DNA of 64,000 nucleotides from Rathayibacter sp. VKM Ac-2754 (GTDB lineage: Bacteria; Actinomycetota; Actinomycetes; Actinomycetales; Microbacteriaceae), in the NCBI RefSeq assembly GCF_009807095.1, contig NZ_WUCC01000008.1, forward strand, positions 62,001 to 126,000, read 5' to 3'. Positions 27,597 through 37,134 of this stretch are shown one piece after another (the stretch's first letter is position 1; each line of letters begins with the position of its first letter). The position numbers and the translations under genes were made by a program. The notes under the pieces were generated by a model that saw only the letters and a list, made by a program, of their open reading frames with translations, made no database searches and was not told the origin of the DNA.

Positions 27597-28832
27597 ATGT
27601 CCGAGGTCACCACGTTCTCGTTCCAGCGGCGCCGCAACGCCCTCGAGGTCCTCGGGCAGGCCTGGAGCGGAGCGCCCCTCACCGCCTCCGATCTCATCGA
27701 GCGCACCGGACTGACCCGCTCGACCGTGATCGCCGTCTGCGACGACCTCATCGAGCTCGGCTGGCTCCAGGAGCTCGAGAACCAGCGCGCCGCCGGCGAC
27801 TACGTCAAGGGGCGACCGGCCCGCCGGTACTCACTCCGGCGCGACGCAGGGGTGGTCGTCGGCGTCGACGCCGGTCAGCACAGCGTCGGGGTCTTCGTCG
27901 CCGACCTGCTCGGCGAGACCGTCGCCCGGCGCACCGAGCCGGTCGCGCACGAGCACGTCGAGGACATCCCCCGCGAGCACCGCATCGCCGACATCGAGCG
28001 GGTCCTCGACCGCACCCTCGCCGAGGCGGGGATCAGCGACTCCGGTGTCCTCGCGATCACGTTCGGCGTCCCCGCACCGGTCGACGCCCGCGGTCGCTCG
28101 CCCGAGGGCGACAACGACTTCTGGGGCGTGATGAACCCCGGGCTCGCCGACCGGTTCGCCGACCGCGGCTGGGAGGCGGTGGTCGACAACGACGCCAACC
28201 TCGCCGCCCTCGCCGAGGGGTGGCGCGGAGCGGCCGTCGATGCCGACGACTACCTCGCCCTGCTCTCCGGCGAACGGCTCGGCGGAGGCGTCGTCCTGGG
28301 CGGACGCCTGCTGCGCGGTGCCCGCGGACTCACCGGCGAGATGCGCTACCTCGACCTGGTCGAGGGCGTCGGCTCGGCCGAGGGCATCGCGGCGCTCGCC
28401 CGGCACTGGGCGCACGAGGCGCTGGCCGTCCCCGGGCATCCCGCATCGCTCCTCGATCGGAGGGACGCTCCTGGAGCGGAGCAGGTCTTCGCCGCCGCGG
28501 AGGCGGGCGACCCGCTCGCTCAGGAGGTCGTCGACCGGCTCGCCGAGCGCCTGACGAACGTGGCCGCGACCCTGGCGAACCTGCTCGACGTCTCGCTCAT
28601 CGTCGTGGGCGGCGCACTCGCCGCCTCCGCTCAGCCGCTGCTCGCCGACGTGGCACGGCGGCTGGTCGGCCGAGTGCACGCCCCGGCGCCGCGGATCCTG
28701 GCCTCCACACTCGGCGACCAGGCCGTCGCGCTCGGCGCTGTGCGCTCCGGTCTCGACCGGGTGCGAGCGGATCCGCTGTCGCTGCGACTCCCGGGCCGCG
28801 CCCTCGACGAGGTGTCGGGCGCCGGACGCTGA
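27597..28832 (+). CDS. ROK-family transcriptional regulator
   Basis: Probable sugar-responsive regulator of the divergent importer operon. The 411-residue product has an N-terminal winged helix-turn-helix (LTASDLIERTGLTRSTVIAVCDDLIELGWL) and a ROK sugar-kinase-like domain (VVGVDAGQHSVGVFVADL; VVDNDANLAALAEG; RLGGGVVLGG). The CxCGxxGCxE zinc motif of ROK kinases is absent, the region reading RGLTGEMRYLDLVEGVGSAEGI without cysteine, so sugar kinase activity is unlikely. The start is ATG after GAGGGAGG. Confidence 0.9.
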   Translation: MSEVTTFSFQRRRNALEVLGQAWSGAPLTASDLIERTGLTRSTVIAVCDDLIELGWLQELENQRAAGDYVKGRPARRYSLRRDAGVVVGVDAGQHSVGVFVADLLGETVARRTEPVAHEHVEDIPREHRIADIERVLDRTLAEAGISDSGVLAITFGVPAPVDARGRSPEGDNDFWGVMNPGLADRFADRGWEAVVDNDANLAALAEGWRGAAVDADDYLALLSGERLGGGVVLGGRLLRGARGLTGEMRYLDLVEGVGSAEGIAALARHWAHEALAVPGHPASLLDRRDAPGAEQVFAAAEAGDPLAQEVVDRLAERLTNVAATLANLLDVSLIVVGGALAASAQPLLADVARRLVGRVHAPAPRILASTLGDQAVALGAVRSGLDRVRADPLSLRLPGRALDEVSGAGR

Positions 28833-28836
28833 GCGG

Positions 28837-29946
28837 TCAGCGCCGGAACGCGCGGACGATCAGGAGCCCCGCGAGCACGATGGCCACCGCGGCGGCCGTC
28901 GCCGAGGGCAGGGCCAGCAGGAGCAGCAGCGCCATCGCGGCCCAGACGACCGCGGCCCAGGACACTCCCCTCGCGCCCCGGTCGAGGCGGCGGAGGGTCG
29001 ACGCGACCAAGGCCGCGCCGATCGCGAAGGCGAGCAGCGCATCCGCGTCGAGGATCACCACGGCGAGCACCGAGACGAGGCACACCACGAGCTGGACCGC
29101 CGACGGCACGCCGGTCCGGCGGTTGCGGGCGGCGAACGGCCGGGGGATCTCGCCCTCGTCGGCGAGGCGCACCAGCGCCGAGGCGTCCCGTCTCGCCAGC
29201 ACGACGAGCGCGAGGAGGGAGGCGACCACCGCCGCGATCGCGACCGGCACCTCCGCCGCCGTCCCCGCCACGGAGGCGCGCAACGGGGCCGCGGCCGCCG
29301 CGAGCGTCCCGGGCCCCACGAGGAGCAGGAGCCCGGTGCCGATCAGCGCGGCGAGCACGGCGGTGACGGCGATGCGGATCAGCGAGCCGCCGGTCCTCGA
29401 TCCGGGCGCCGCCGTCGGGAAGAGGAGGAGCAGGAAGGCGGCCGCCGAGACCGCCCCCTCGGGACCGCCGAGGATCAGATCGGACGACGCCGCGCTCGGA
29501 GGGGTGACCAGCACGATCACGACCGCGGCGAGGAGGAGGAGTCCGACGAGCGCACCGAGGGTCACCGCCAGGCGCTGGCGGAGCACTCCCCCGCGCACGA
29601 CGAAGAGCGTGACCGCGACCAGGAGGAGGATCGCGACCGGGCGAGCGCTCGCGCCGACCACCGACTCGGCGGCCGTGAGCGCGAGGGCGGCGGAGCCGAG
29701 CGCCCGGCCCGCGAGCCCCAGCCACTCCCCCGTCGGCCCGTCTTCCGCGGCCCGGCCTGCGTCCGCGAGGACGCCGAGGATCGCCGCGACCGTCGCGATC
29801 GCGAGCCCGAGGAGCAGCCACCAGCCGGCCTCGAGCGCCGCGGGCGACCAGACGAGGAACAGCCCCGCGAGCCCCACCACCCACACCGGCTCTCGCGGCG
29901 CACGCTTCGGACCCCCCGTCCGGGTCTGATCCGATCGCACAGCCAC
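28837..29946 (-). CDS. APC-superfamily (amino acid permease-like) membrane protein
   Basis: The 369-residue protein has about eleven hydrophobic segments. The loop LVRLADEGEIPRPFAARNRRTGVPSAVQL matches the conserved cytoplasmic loop after helix 8 of APC-type amino acid permeases (the usual form is MARDG-LP--F---N-RT--P). It is about 100 residues shorter than typical APC permeases, and the substrate-binding GSG-type start of helix 1 is not evident, so transport may be lost or altered. It has a leaderless-type promoter and ends four bases from the convergent ROK gene. Confidence 0.7.
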   Translation of the reverse strand: MAVRSDQTRTGGPKRAPREPVWVVGLAGLFLVWSPAALEAGWWLLLGLAIATVAAILGVLADAGRAAEDGPTGEWLGLAGRALGSAALALTAAESVVGASARPVAILLLVAVTLFVVRGGVLRQRLAVTLGALVGLLLLAAVVIVLVTPPSAASSDLILGGPEGAVSAAAFLLLLFPTAAPGSRTGGSLIRIAVTAVLAALIGTGLLLLVGPGTLAAAAAPLRASVAGTAAEVPVAIAAVVASLLALVVLARRDASALVRLADEGEIPRPFAARNRRTGVPSAVQLVVCLVSVLAVVILDADALLAFAIGAALVASTLRRLDRGARGVSWAAVVWAAMALLLLLALPSATAAAVAIVLAGLLIVRAFRR

Positions 29947-29952
29947 TCGCTC

Positions 29953-29958
29953 ACCCTA
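29953..29958 (-). promoter_or_regulatory. Leaderless-type -10 box of the APC-like gene
   Basis: TAGGGT on the minus strand, then six bases, then GTG. Confidence 0.5.
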
Positions 29959-30066
29959 GCGATCGCCCACCTCGTCGGTCCCGCCGTGGCCGGGAGGCGA
30001 GAGCGGAGCGAAGGTCCCCTCCTCGCCGATCGGCCCACCTCGTCGATGGAGCCCACCCTCTCCTCG

Positions 30067-30822
30067 CTGATCGAGTAGCCCGCGCAGCGGGCGTATCGAG
30101 ATCCACATCCGTCAGAAGGGCAGGGCTGAAGCCTGGTCTGCTGACGCCGGTGGGTCTCGATACGCCCCTGCGGGGCTACTCGACCAGCATGCTCGGCGCC
30201 GGCTTCTCCTGCCGCCCTCCGCGCTGATCGAGTAGCCCGCGCAGCGGGCGTATCGAGATCCACATCCGTCAGAAGGCCGGGACTCAAGCCCGATCTGCTG
30301 ACGCCGGTGGGTCTCGATACGCCCCTGCGGGGCTACTCGACCAGCAGGCTCGGCACGGACGCCGACTTCTCCCGCCGCCCGCTCGCTGATCGAGTAGCCC
30401 GCGCAGCGGGCGTATCGAGATCCACGTCCGTCAGAAGGGCAGCCGAAGCCTGATCTGCTGACGCCGGTGGGTCTCGATACGCCCCTGCAGGGCTACTCGA
30501 CCAGCATGCTCGGCGCCGACTTCTCCCGCCGCCCGCTCGCTGATCGAGTAGCCCGCGCAGCGGGCGTATCGAGATCCACATCCGTCAGAAGGGCAGCCGA
30601 AGCCTGATCTGCTGACGCCGGTGGGTCTCGATACGCCCCTGCGGGGCTACTCGACCAGCAGGCTCGGCACGGACGCCGACTTCTCCCGCCGCCCGCTCGC
30701 TGATCGAGTAGCCCGCGCAGCGGGCGTATCGAGATCCACATCCGTCAGAAGACAAGGGCCGAAGCCTGATCTGCTGACGCTAGTGGGTCTCGATACGCCC
30801 CTGCGGGGCTACTCGACCAGCA
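30067..30822. repeat. Tandem array of five REP-pair (BIME-like) elements
   Basis: Five copies of a 121-123 bp element lie at 30067-30189, 30224-30346, 30386-30506, 30540-30660 and 30700-30822, spaced 154-162 bp start to start with similar spacers (TTCTCCCGCCGCCCGCTCG in most). Each copy has two inverted arms of about 40 bases that match at all but about five positions. Each arm has its own hairpin core: GCCCGC-GCA-GCGGGC on the left, GCCCC-TGC-GGGGC on the right. The roughly 43-base middle has GTCAG and CTGAC boxes. No gene is seen between 29947 and 30951. Confidence 0.85.
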
Positions 30823-30854
30823 GGGCGGAGCCACTCCACGCCCGAAGCCGCTGA

Positions 30855-30952
30855 GCGCGCCTCGGGGCGGTCGATCGCAAGGCGGACGAGGAAGCGATAC
30901 CGGCGGTATCGCGACCGAGGACAACGCCGCAGATGGCCGTGCCGAGACCCGC
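30855..30952. repeat. Gene-end structured element, copy 2
   Basis: Same core as copy 1 (GCGATACC-GGC-GGTATCGC, then GACAACGCCGCAGATGGCC) with weaker outer arms (30855-30872 and 30935-30952). It abuts the prs stop codon directly and lies 33 bases from the REP-pair array. Confidence 0.7.
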
Positions 30953-31929
30953 TACGCGTCGCCGTCGAACATGGAGGTGACGGAGCCGTCATCGAAGACC
31001 TCGTGGATCGCCCGCGCGAGCAGCGGGGCGATGGGGAGGATCGTGAGGCGGTCCCAGCGCTTCTCCTCGGGGAGGGGGAGGGTGTCGGTGACGACGACGG
31101 AGTCGATGAACTCGGAGCTGAGCAGCTCGCGGGCCGGGTCGGAGAAGACCGCATGGGTCGCGGCCACGACGACTCCGACGGCGCCGGCGGCCTTGAGGGC
31201 CTCGGCCGCCTTGGCGATGGTGCGGCCGGTGTCGATGAGGTCGTCGACGAGGAGGCAGACGCGGCCGGCGACCTCTCCGACGATCTCGTGGACCGAGACC
31301 TGGTTGGCGACCTTGGGGTCGCGGCGCTTGTGGATGATCGCGAGCGGCACGCCGAGCTTGTCGCTCCAGATGTCGGCGACGCGGACGCGGCCCATGTCGG
31401 GCGAGACGATGGTGAGGGTCGACGGGTCGAGCTTCTCGCGGAAGTGCTCGAGGAGCACCGGCATGGCGAAGAGGTGGTCGACGGGCCCGTCGAAGAAGCC
31501 CTGGATCTGCGCGGCGTGCAGATCGACCGACATGATCCGGTCGGCTCCGGCGGCCTTGAAGAGGTCGGCGACGAGGCGGGCCGAGATCGGCTCGCGGCCG
31601 CGACCCTTCTTGTCCTGCCGGGCGTAGGGGTAGAACGGTGCGACGACCGTGATGCGCTTGGCCGAGGCGCGCTTGAGCGCGTCGACCATGATGAGCTGCT
31701 CCATGAGCCACTCGTTGATCGGCGAGGTGTGCGACTGCATGACGAACACGTCGCCTCCGCGGACGCTGTCGCCGTAGCGCACGTACAGCTCGCCGTTGGC
31801 GAAGGTGCGGCCCTCGGTGTTCACGAGCTCGGTGCCGAGCTCGGCGGCGACCTGCTCCGCCAGCGCCGGGTGCGCCCTCCCCGAGACGAGGACCAGGCTC
31901 TTCTTGTTGCTGGCGGTAATGGCCGTCAC
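30952..31929 (-). CDS. prs: Ribose-phosphate pyrophosphokinase
   Basis: Makes PRPP from ribose 5-phosphate and ATP for nucleotide, His and Trp synthesis and for the Apt reaction. The 325-residue product has the SGRAHPALAEQVA start, FANGELYVRY, the APFYPYARQDKK catalytic loop, SVDLHAAQIQGFF and the PRPP site VCLLVDDLIDTGRT. The GTG start overlaps the glmU stop by four bases (GTGA), so translation is coupled. Confidence 0.97.
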   Translation of the reverse strand: MTAITASNKKSLVLVSGRAHPALAEQVAAELGTELVNTEGRTFANGELYVRYGDSVRGGDVFVMQSHTSPINEWLMEQLIMVDALKRASAKRITVVAPFYPYARQDKKGRGREPISARLVADLFKAAGADRIMSVDLHAAQIQGFFDGPVDHLFAMPVLLEHFREKLDPSTLTIVSPDMGRVRVADIWSDKLGVPLAIIHKRRDPKVANQVSVHEIVGEVAGRVCLLVDDLIDTGRTIAKAAEALKAAGAVGVVVAATHAVFSDPARELLSSEFIDSVVVTDTLPLPEEKRWDRLTILPIAPLLARAIHEVFDDGSVTSMFDGDA

Positions 31930-33398
31930 TGTGCTCCGCTTCCTCCGGTGGCCGGCTCGGTGCCCGTGGGCTCCGACGCCAGGGCTGCCTCGGCGGCGGT
32001 GGCCGACGCGGTTCCCGGGCGGTGGGTCTGCACCCATCCGGCCATGTTGCGCTGCGGAGCGACGGTGATCCCGAGGGCTCCGGCTGGGATGTCCTTGCGG
32101 ATGACCGTGCCGGCGCCCGTGTACGCTCCGTCGCCGATTCTAACCGGGGCGACGAAGACGTTGTGCGACCCGGCCCGCACATGGGACCCCACTATCGAGG
32201 CGGCCTTGGTCACTCCGTCGTAGTTGGCGAAGATCGAGCCGGCGCCGATGTTCGACTCCTCGCCGATCGTCGCGTCGCCGACGTACGAGAGGTGGGGCAC
32301 CTTCGAGCCGGCGCCGATGGTGGCGTTCTTCGTCTCGACGTAGGTGCCGATCTTGCCGCGGGCGCCGAGGACGGTGCCGGGACGGAGGTAGGAGAACGGC
32401 CCGACCTGGGCGCGGGCGCCGATCACGGCGAGGGTGGCGTCGGAGCGCTTCACCACGGCGTCCTCGCCGATCTCGCACGCGTCGAGGGTGGTGTCGGGGC
32501 CGATGATCGCGCCGGAGGCGATGACGGTCGGTCCCTTGATCTGGGTGCCGGGGAGGATCTCGACGTCGGGTGAGAGGACGGCGTCCACGTCGATCCAGGT
32601 GGTCGCCGGGTCCTGGATCGTGACCCCGGCGAGCTGCCAGCGCCGCACGATGCGGGCATTGAGCTCGAGCGCCGCGTCGGCGAGCTGGGCGCGGTCGTTG
32701 ATGCCGGCGACGAGCCAGCGGTCCTGCACGGGGACGGCCTCGATGGCGCGACCCGCTGCCTTGAGCGCGGCAGCGGCGTCCGTCAGGTACTTCTCGCGCT
32801 GGGCGTTGTCGGTGCCGATCGCGCCGATCACCGAGCGGAGGGCGGCGGCGTCGAACGCGTACACCCCGGCGTTGGTCTCGGTGAGGGCGAGCTCGGCGTC
32901 GCTCGCGTCCTTCTGCTCGACGATGGAGGCGAATCCGCCGTCGCCCGCGCGCACGATGCGCCCGAACCCGGTCGGTTCCTCGAGCACGCACGAGAGCATC
33001 GTCAGCGCGTTCGCAGCGGCGAGGTGCTCGTCGACGAGGCGGCGGAGGGTCGTGGCGTCGAGGAGGGGGACGTCGGCGCTGAGCACCACGACCGTCCCGT
33101 CGAAGTCGTCGGGCAGCGCCGCGAGGCCGAGCTCGACCGCACGGCCGGTGCCGGGCACCTCGTCCTGATCGACCACGAGGGCCGCGGGGGTGTGCTCGAG
33201 GACCGCCTCCGCCACCCGCGCGCGCTCGTGGCGGACGACGGTGACGACGTGGGCGGCGTCGAGGGAGGCCGCGGTGTCGAGGACGTGCCCGAGCAGCGGG
33301 CGACCCGCCAGCCGGTGCAGGACCTTCGGGGTGCGGGACTTCATCCGGGTGCCCTGACCGGCGGCCAGGATCACGACCGCGAGCGTGCTGTCGACCAT
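31926..33398 (-). CDS. glmU: Bifunctional N-acetylglucosamine-1-phosphate uridyltransferase/glucosamine-1-phosphate acetyltransferase
   Basis: Makes UDP-GlcNAc for peptidoglycan. The 490-residue protein has the N-terminal nucleotidyltransferase motif VVILAAGQGTRMKSRTPK and a C-terminal left-handed beta-helix acetyltransferase of hexapeptide repeats (IGEDAVVKRSD; SYVGDATIGEESNIGAGSIFANYDG). The ATG at 33398 is chosen because GGAGGAGAACGAGAC lies immediately upstream; an upstream start would add 17 unrelated residues. A Pro/Thr/Ala-rich tail of about 30 residues follows the enzyme. Confidence 0.96.
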   Translation of the reverse strand: MVDSTLAVVILAAGQGTRMKSRTPKVLHRLAGRPLLGHVLDTAASLDAAHVVTVVRHERARVAEAVLEHTPAALVVDQDEVPGTGRAVELGLAALPDDFDGTVVVLSADVPLLDATTLRRLVDEHLAAANALTMLSCVLEEPTGFGRIVRAGDGGFASIVEQKDASDAELALTETNAGVYAFDAAALRSVIGAIGTDNAQREKYLTDAAAALKAAGRAIEAVPVQDRWLVAGINDRAQLADAALELNARIVRRWQLAGVTIQDPATTWIDVDAVLSPDVEILPGTQIKGPTVIASGAIIGPDTTLDACEIGEDAVVKRSDATLAVIGARAQVGPFSYLRPGTVLGARGKIGTYVETKNATIGAGSKVPHLSYVGDATIGEESNIGAGSIFANYDGVTKAASIVGSHVRAGSHNVFVAPVRIGDGAYTGAGTVIRKDIPAGALGITVAPQRNMAGWVQTHRPGTASATAAEAALASEPTGTEPATGGSGAQ

Positions 33399-33440
33399 GT
33401 CTCGTTCTCCTCCGGGGCCGACCCGCGCGGGTGGACCCTG

Positions 33441-33512
33441 CTCCGCCACCAGGATTCGAACCTGGACCGGACAGCTCCAAAGGCTGCCGTGCTGCCGTTA
33501 CACCATGGCGGA
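33441..33512 (-). tRNA. tRNA-Gln (anticodon TTG)
   Basis: A 72-nt cloverleaf reads TCCGCCATGGTGTAACGG at its 5' end. The acceptor arms TCCGCCA and TGGCGGA pair fully, with discriminator G. The anticodon arm is GCAGC-CTTTGGA-GCTGT, giving anticodon TTG (Gln, CAA/CAG codons), and the T arm contains GGTTCGAATCC. CCA is not encoded. It is upstream of glmU on the same strand. Confidence 0.95.
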
Positions 33513-33590
33513 CCGCGCTCGCGCGCGCCGTCCATCCTGCCATCCGCCCGCGCTCGACCCGCACTCCGCGGCGCCGGGCGGGAGGGTCGA

Positions 33591-33788
33591 GTCCCCCACC
33601 TCCGTCGCCGCGCGGACCGCGATGCGGTGCTCGAGGGCGGCGAGGCCGTCGACGTGCTCGTACAGCGACGGGTTCCCGACCCCGAGCCGATCGGCGACGG
33701 CGCTCGTGCTGAGCCGGCCGAGCCCCCGCTCGTCGGCGAGGGCCGCGCCGGCCTCCGTGACGATCGCGGCGTCGAGCCCGGCTCTAGG
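33591..33788 (-). pseudogene. Truncated TetR-family regulator (DNA-binding part only)
   Basis: Between the hydrolase stop and the tRNA, one frame reads PRAGLDAAIVTEAGAAL... then LSTSAVADRLGVGNPSLYEHVDGL and EHRIAVRAATEVG, a clear TetR helix-turn-helix domain of about 66 residues. The codon before PRAGLD, where homologues have ATG, is GCG. The ligand-binding domain is missing; the frame goes on into non-homologous residues and stops inside the tRNA. The hydrolase TAG stop lies out of frame over its first codons. Probably a relic left by deletion or recombination beside the tRNA gene. Confidence 0.65.
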
Positions 33789-34629
33789 CGCGGCGCGTGG
33801 CGGCGAGGGTCCTGCCGAGGAAGGGCAGGAGCAGTCGGAGCAGCTCGTCGGGGGTCTCGGTGTGCGGGTAGTGGCCGGCGCCGTCGATGACGGCGAGCTC
33901 GCCGAGGCCGGCGGGCAGGTCGGCGAGGATCCGCTCGCCCTCGGCGCGCGGGTCGGCCCAGTCGGGGTCGGCGCCGCCCTCGACGATGAGCACCGGGCAC
34001 GTCACGTTGCCCAGCTGGGCTCCGGCGTCGGCCGGAGTGGTCGTGGTCATGGCCTTCAGCACGCGCATCCGCTCGGGGCGGCTCAGGCTCGTCTCGATCC
34101 GGGCGCGCTCGCGGGCCCAGTCGACGGGCTTCGTGGGGATCGCCAAGTCGAGGTAGGCGAGCCACCCCTTCAGGCTGCCGGTCATCATGACCTTCGCCAG
34201 CTCGATCGTGCCGGCGCGGTGCTTCTTCACCCGCAGGAGCCCCCCGAAGTCCATCGACTGCTTGCGCGTGAAGGGAGCGAGCTCGGCGAGGCCGACGACG
34301 AGGTCGGGCGCCGTGGCGGCGGCGATCGTCGCCGCACCGCCGCTGATCGACTGGCCGACGAGGACGGCCGGGCCGCCGAGGTGGCGGACGAGGGCGACCA
34401 GGTCGCCGGCGATGTCCGTACGGCTGTAGCCCTTCCAGTCGACGCTGGACTCGCCGCATCCGCGGAGGTCGACGTTGGCGACGCGGTAGCCCGCGGCGAC
34501 GAGGGCCGGGACGATGAAGCGGTAGGAGTGGCGGCTGTCGCCCATGCCGTGGGCGAGCACCACGAGGGGTCCCTCTCCCGTCAGGTCGTACGCGATGGTG
34601 CCTTCGTCCAGGGTCAGGAACTCGGTCAT
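33784..34629 (-). CDS. Alpha/beta hydrolase
   Basis: The 281-residue hydrolase has the oxyanion segment VVLAHGMGDSRHSYR, the RVANVDLRGCGES strand, nucleophile elbow LVGQSISGGAA, the acid in VEGGADPDW and the catalytic histidine in DGAGHYPHTE. The elbow reads G-Q-S-I-S where G-x-S-x-G is usual, a mild departure. The ATG at 34629 is used because GGAGGACGAC lies right before it. Substrate unknown. It is divergent from a MarR gene and has a strong, apparently regulated promoter, so induction by a small compound is likely. Confidence 0.9.
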   Translation of the reverse strand: MTEFLTLDEGTIAYDLTGEGPLVVLAHGMGDSRHSYRFIVPALVAAGYRVANVDLRGCGESSVDWKGYSRTDIAGDLVALVRHLGGPAVLVGQSISGGAATIAAATAPDLVVGLAELAPFTRKQSMDFGGLLRVKKHRAGTIELAKVMMTGSLKGWLAYLDLAIPTKPVDWARERARIETSLSRPERMRVLKAMTTTTPADAGAQLGNVTCPVLIVEGGADPDWADPRAEGERILADLPAGLGELAVIDGAGHYPHTETPDELLRLLLPFLGRTLAATRRA

Positions 34630-34662
34630 GTCGTCCTCCAGTCGGCTAATGCGGATAGCCAC

Positions 34663-34691
34663 AAGCTAGAGGCTATAGCCGTTGATGTCAA
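34663..34691 (-). promoter_or_regulatory. Hydrolase promoter with operator palindrome in the spacer
   Basis: On the minus strand TTGACA (34691-34686), a 17-base spacer and TAGCTT (34668-34663) form a textbook promoter, unusual in this window. The spacer contains the perfect palindrome GGCTATAGCC (34671-34680). The -35 box is inside another palindrome, GTTGA-TG-TCAAC (34681-34692). A related GGCTA...TAGCC pair lies at 34644-34660. Confidence 0.75.
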
Positions 34692-34730
34692 CAGCGGTCG
34701 CCGCCGGCACGACGGAGGGCGTCCACCCGC

Positions 34731-34736
34731 CAGAAT
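34731..34736 (+). promoter_or_regulatory. Leaderless-type -10 box of the marR gene
   Basis: CAGAAT, then GGAGGG, then the GTG start at 34743. The six intervening bases look like a ribosome site, but the spacing also fits a transcript starting at the GTG. Confidence 0.45.
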
Positions 34737-34742
34737 GGAGGG

Positions 34743-35234
34743 GTGAGTGCGAATGACGAGGTCGACGGGATCGTCGACGCCTGGGTGCGCGAGCGGCCCG
34801 ACCTCGACTTCACTCCCCTGCAGGTCTTCTCGCGCATGCGGAGGCTCGCCAAGCAGCTCGAGCGCGCCCGCGGCATCGCCTTCGGCCGCTCCGAGCTCGA
34901 GACGTGGGAGTTCGACGTCCTCTCGGCGCTCCGCCGCGCCGGCGCTCCCTACCGGATGAGCCCCAAGCAGCTGCTGCAGGCGACCATGGTCACCAGCGGC
35001 ACCATGACCAACCGCATCGACCGCCTGGTCGAGCGCGACCTGGTCGAGCGCCTCGACGACCCGAACGACGGCCGCGGCGTGCTCGTGCAGATGACGCCGT
35101 CCGGGCTCGCCCGCGTCGACGCCGCGATCACCCGCCTGGTCGACGCCGAGCAGGAGCTGCTGGGCGCGCTCACGCACGCGCAGCAGGAGCGGCTCGCGCA
35201 GCTCCTCCGGAAGCTCTCACTCGACTTCGGCTGA
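34743..35234 (+). CDS. MarR-family transcriptional regulator
   Basis: The 163-residue winged-helix protein has the core ELETWEFDVLSALRRAG, the recognition region LLQATMVTSGTMTNRIDRLVERDLVER and the wing DPNDGRGVLVQMTPSG, in standard MarR order, with dimerisation helices at each end. It is divergent from the alpha/beta hydrolase gene, and the palindromes in the shared gap are its likely targets. The GTG start gives a normal-length N-terminus. Confidence 0.93.
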   Translation: MSANDEVDGIVDAWVRERPDLDFTPLQVFSRMRRLAKQLERARGIAFGRSELETWEFDVLSALRRAGAPYRMSPKQLLQATMVTSGTMTNRIDRLVERDLVERLDDPNDGRGVLVQMTPSGLARVDAAITRLVDAEQELLGALTHAQQERLAQLLRKLSLDFG

Positions 35235-35250
35235 GCGCGACGTCAGCCAG

Positions 35251-35288
35251 GAGTTCCGCTCGCGCACCATGGCGCGCGAGCGGAACTC
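35251..35288. terminator. Two-way hairpin between marR and the ABC-F gene
   Basis: Perfect 15-bp arms (35251-35265 and 35274-35288) enclose ACCATGGC between convergent genes. The central CTCGCGCAC-ATGGCGCGCGA is shared with the hairpin at 57672-57733. Confidence 0.6.
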
Positions 35289-35309
35289 TGAGCCGATGGT
35301 GCGCGGGCC

Positions 35310-37094
<1,785 letters not shown>

Positions 37095-37102
37095 AGGGAT
37101 CC

Positions 37103-37108
37103 AGCCTA
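37103..37108 (-). promoter_or_regulatory. Near-leaderless -10 box of the ABC-F gene
   Basis: TAGGCT on the minus strand, eight bases before the ATG. Confidence 0.4.
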
Positions 37109-37134
37109 GGCGCTCCAGCAGGGCCGGCATCACT

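Noticed and set aside
30067-30822. CRISPR array
   Set aside because: The units are 121-123 bp, are internally palindromic, and the spacers between them are similar to one another. No cas genes are present.
33438-33440. Encoded CCA end of tRNA-Gln
   Set aside because: The bases after the discriminator read CAG on the tRNA strand, so CCA must be added after transcription.
33441-33788. Prophage or integrative element attachment site at tRNA-Gln
   Set aside because: No integrase gene and no repeated tRNA 3' end were found nearby. The tetR relic alone does not prove integration.
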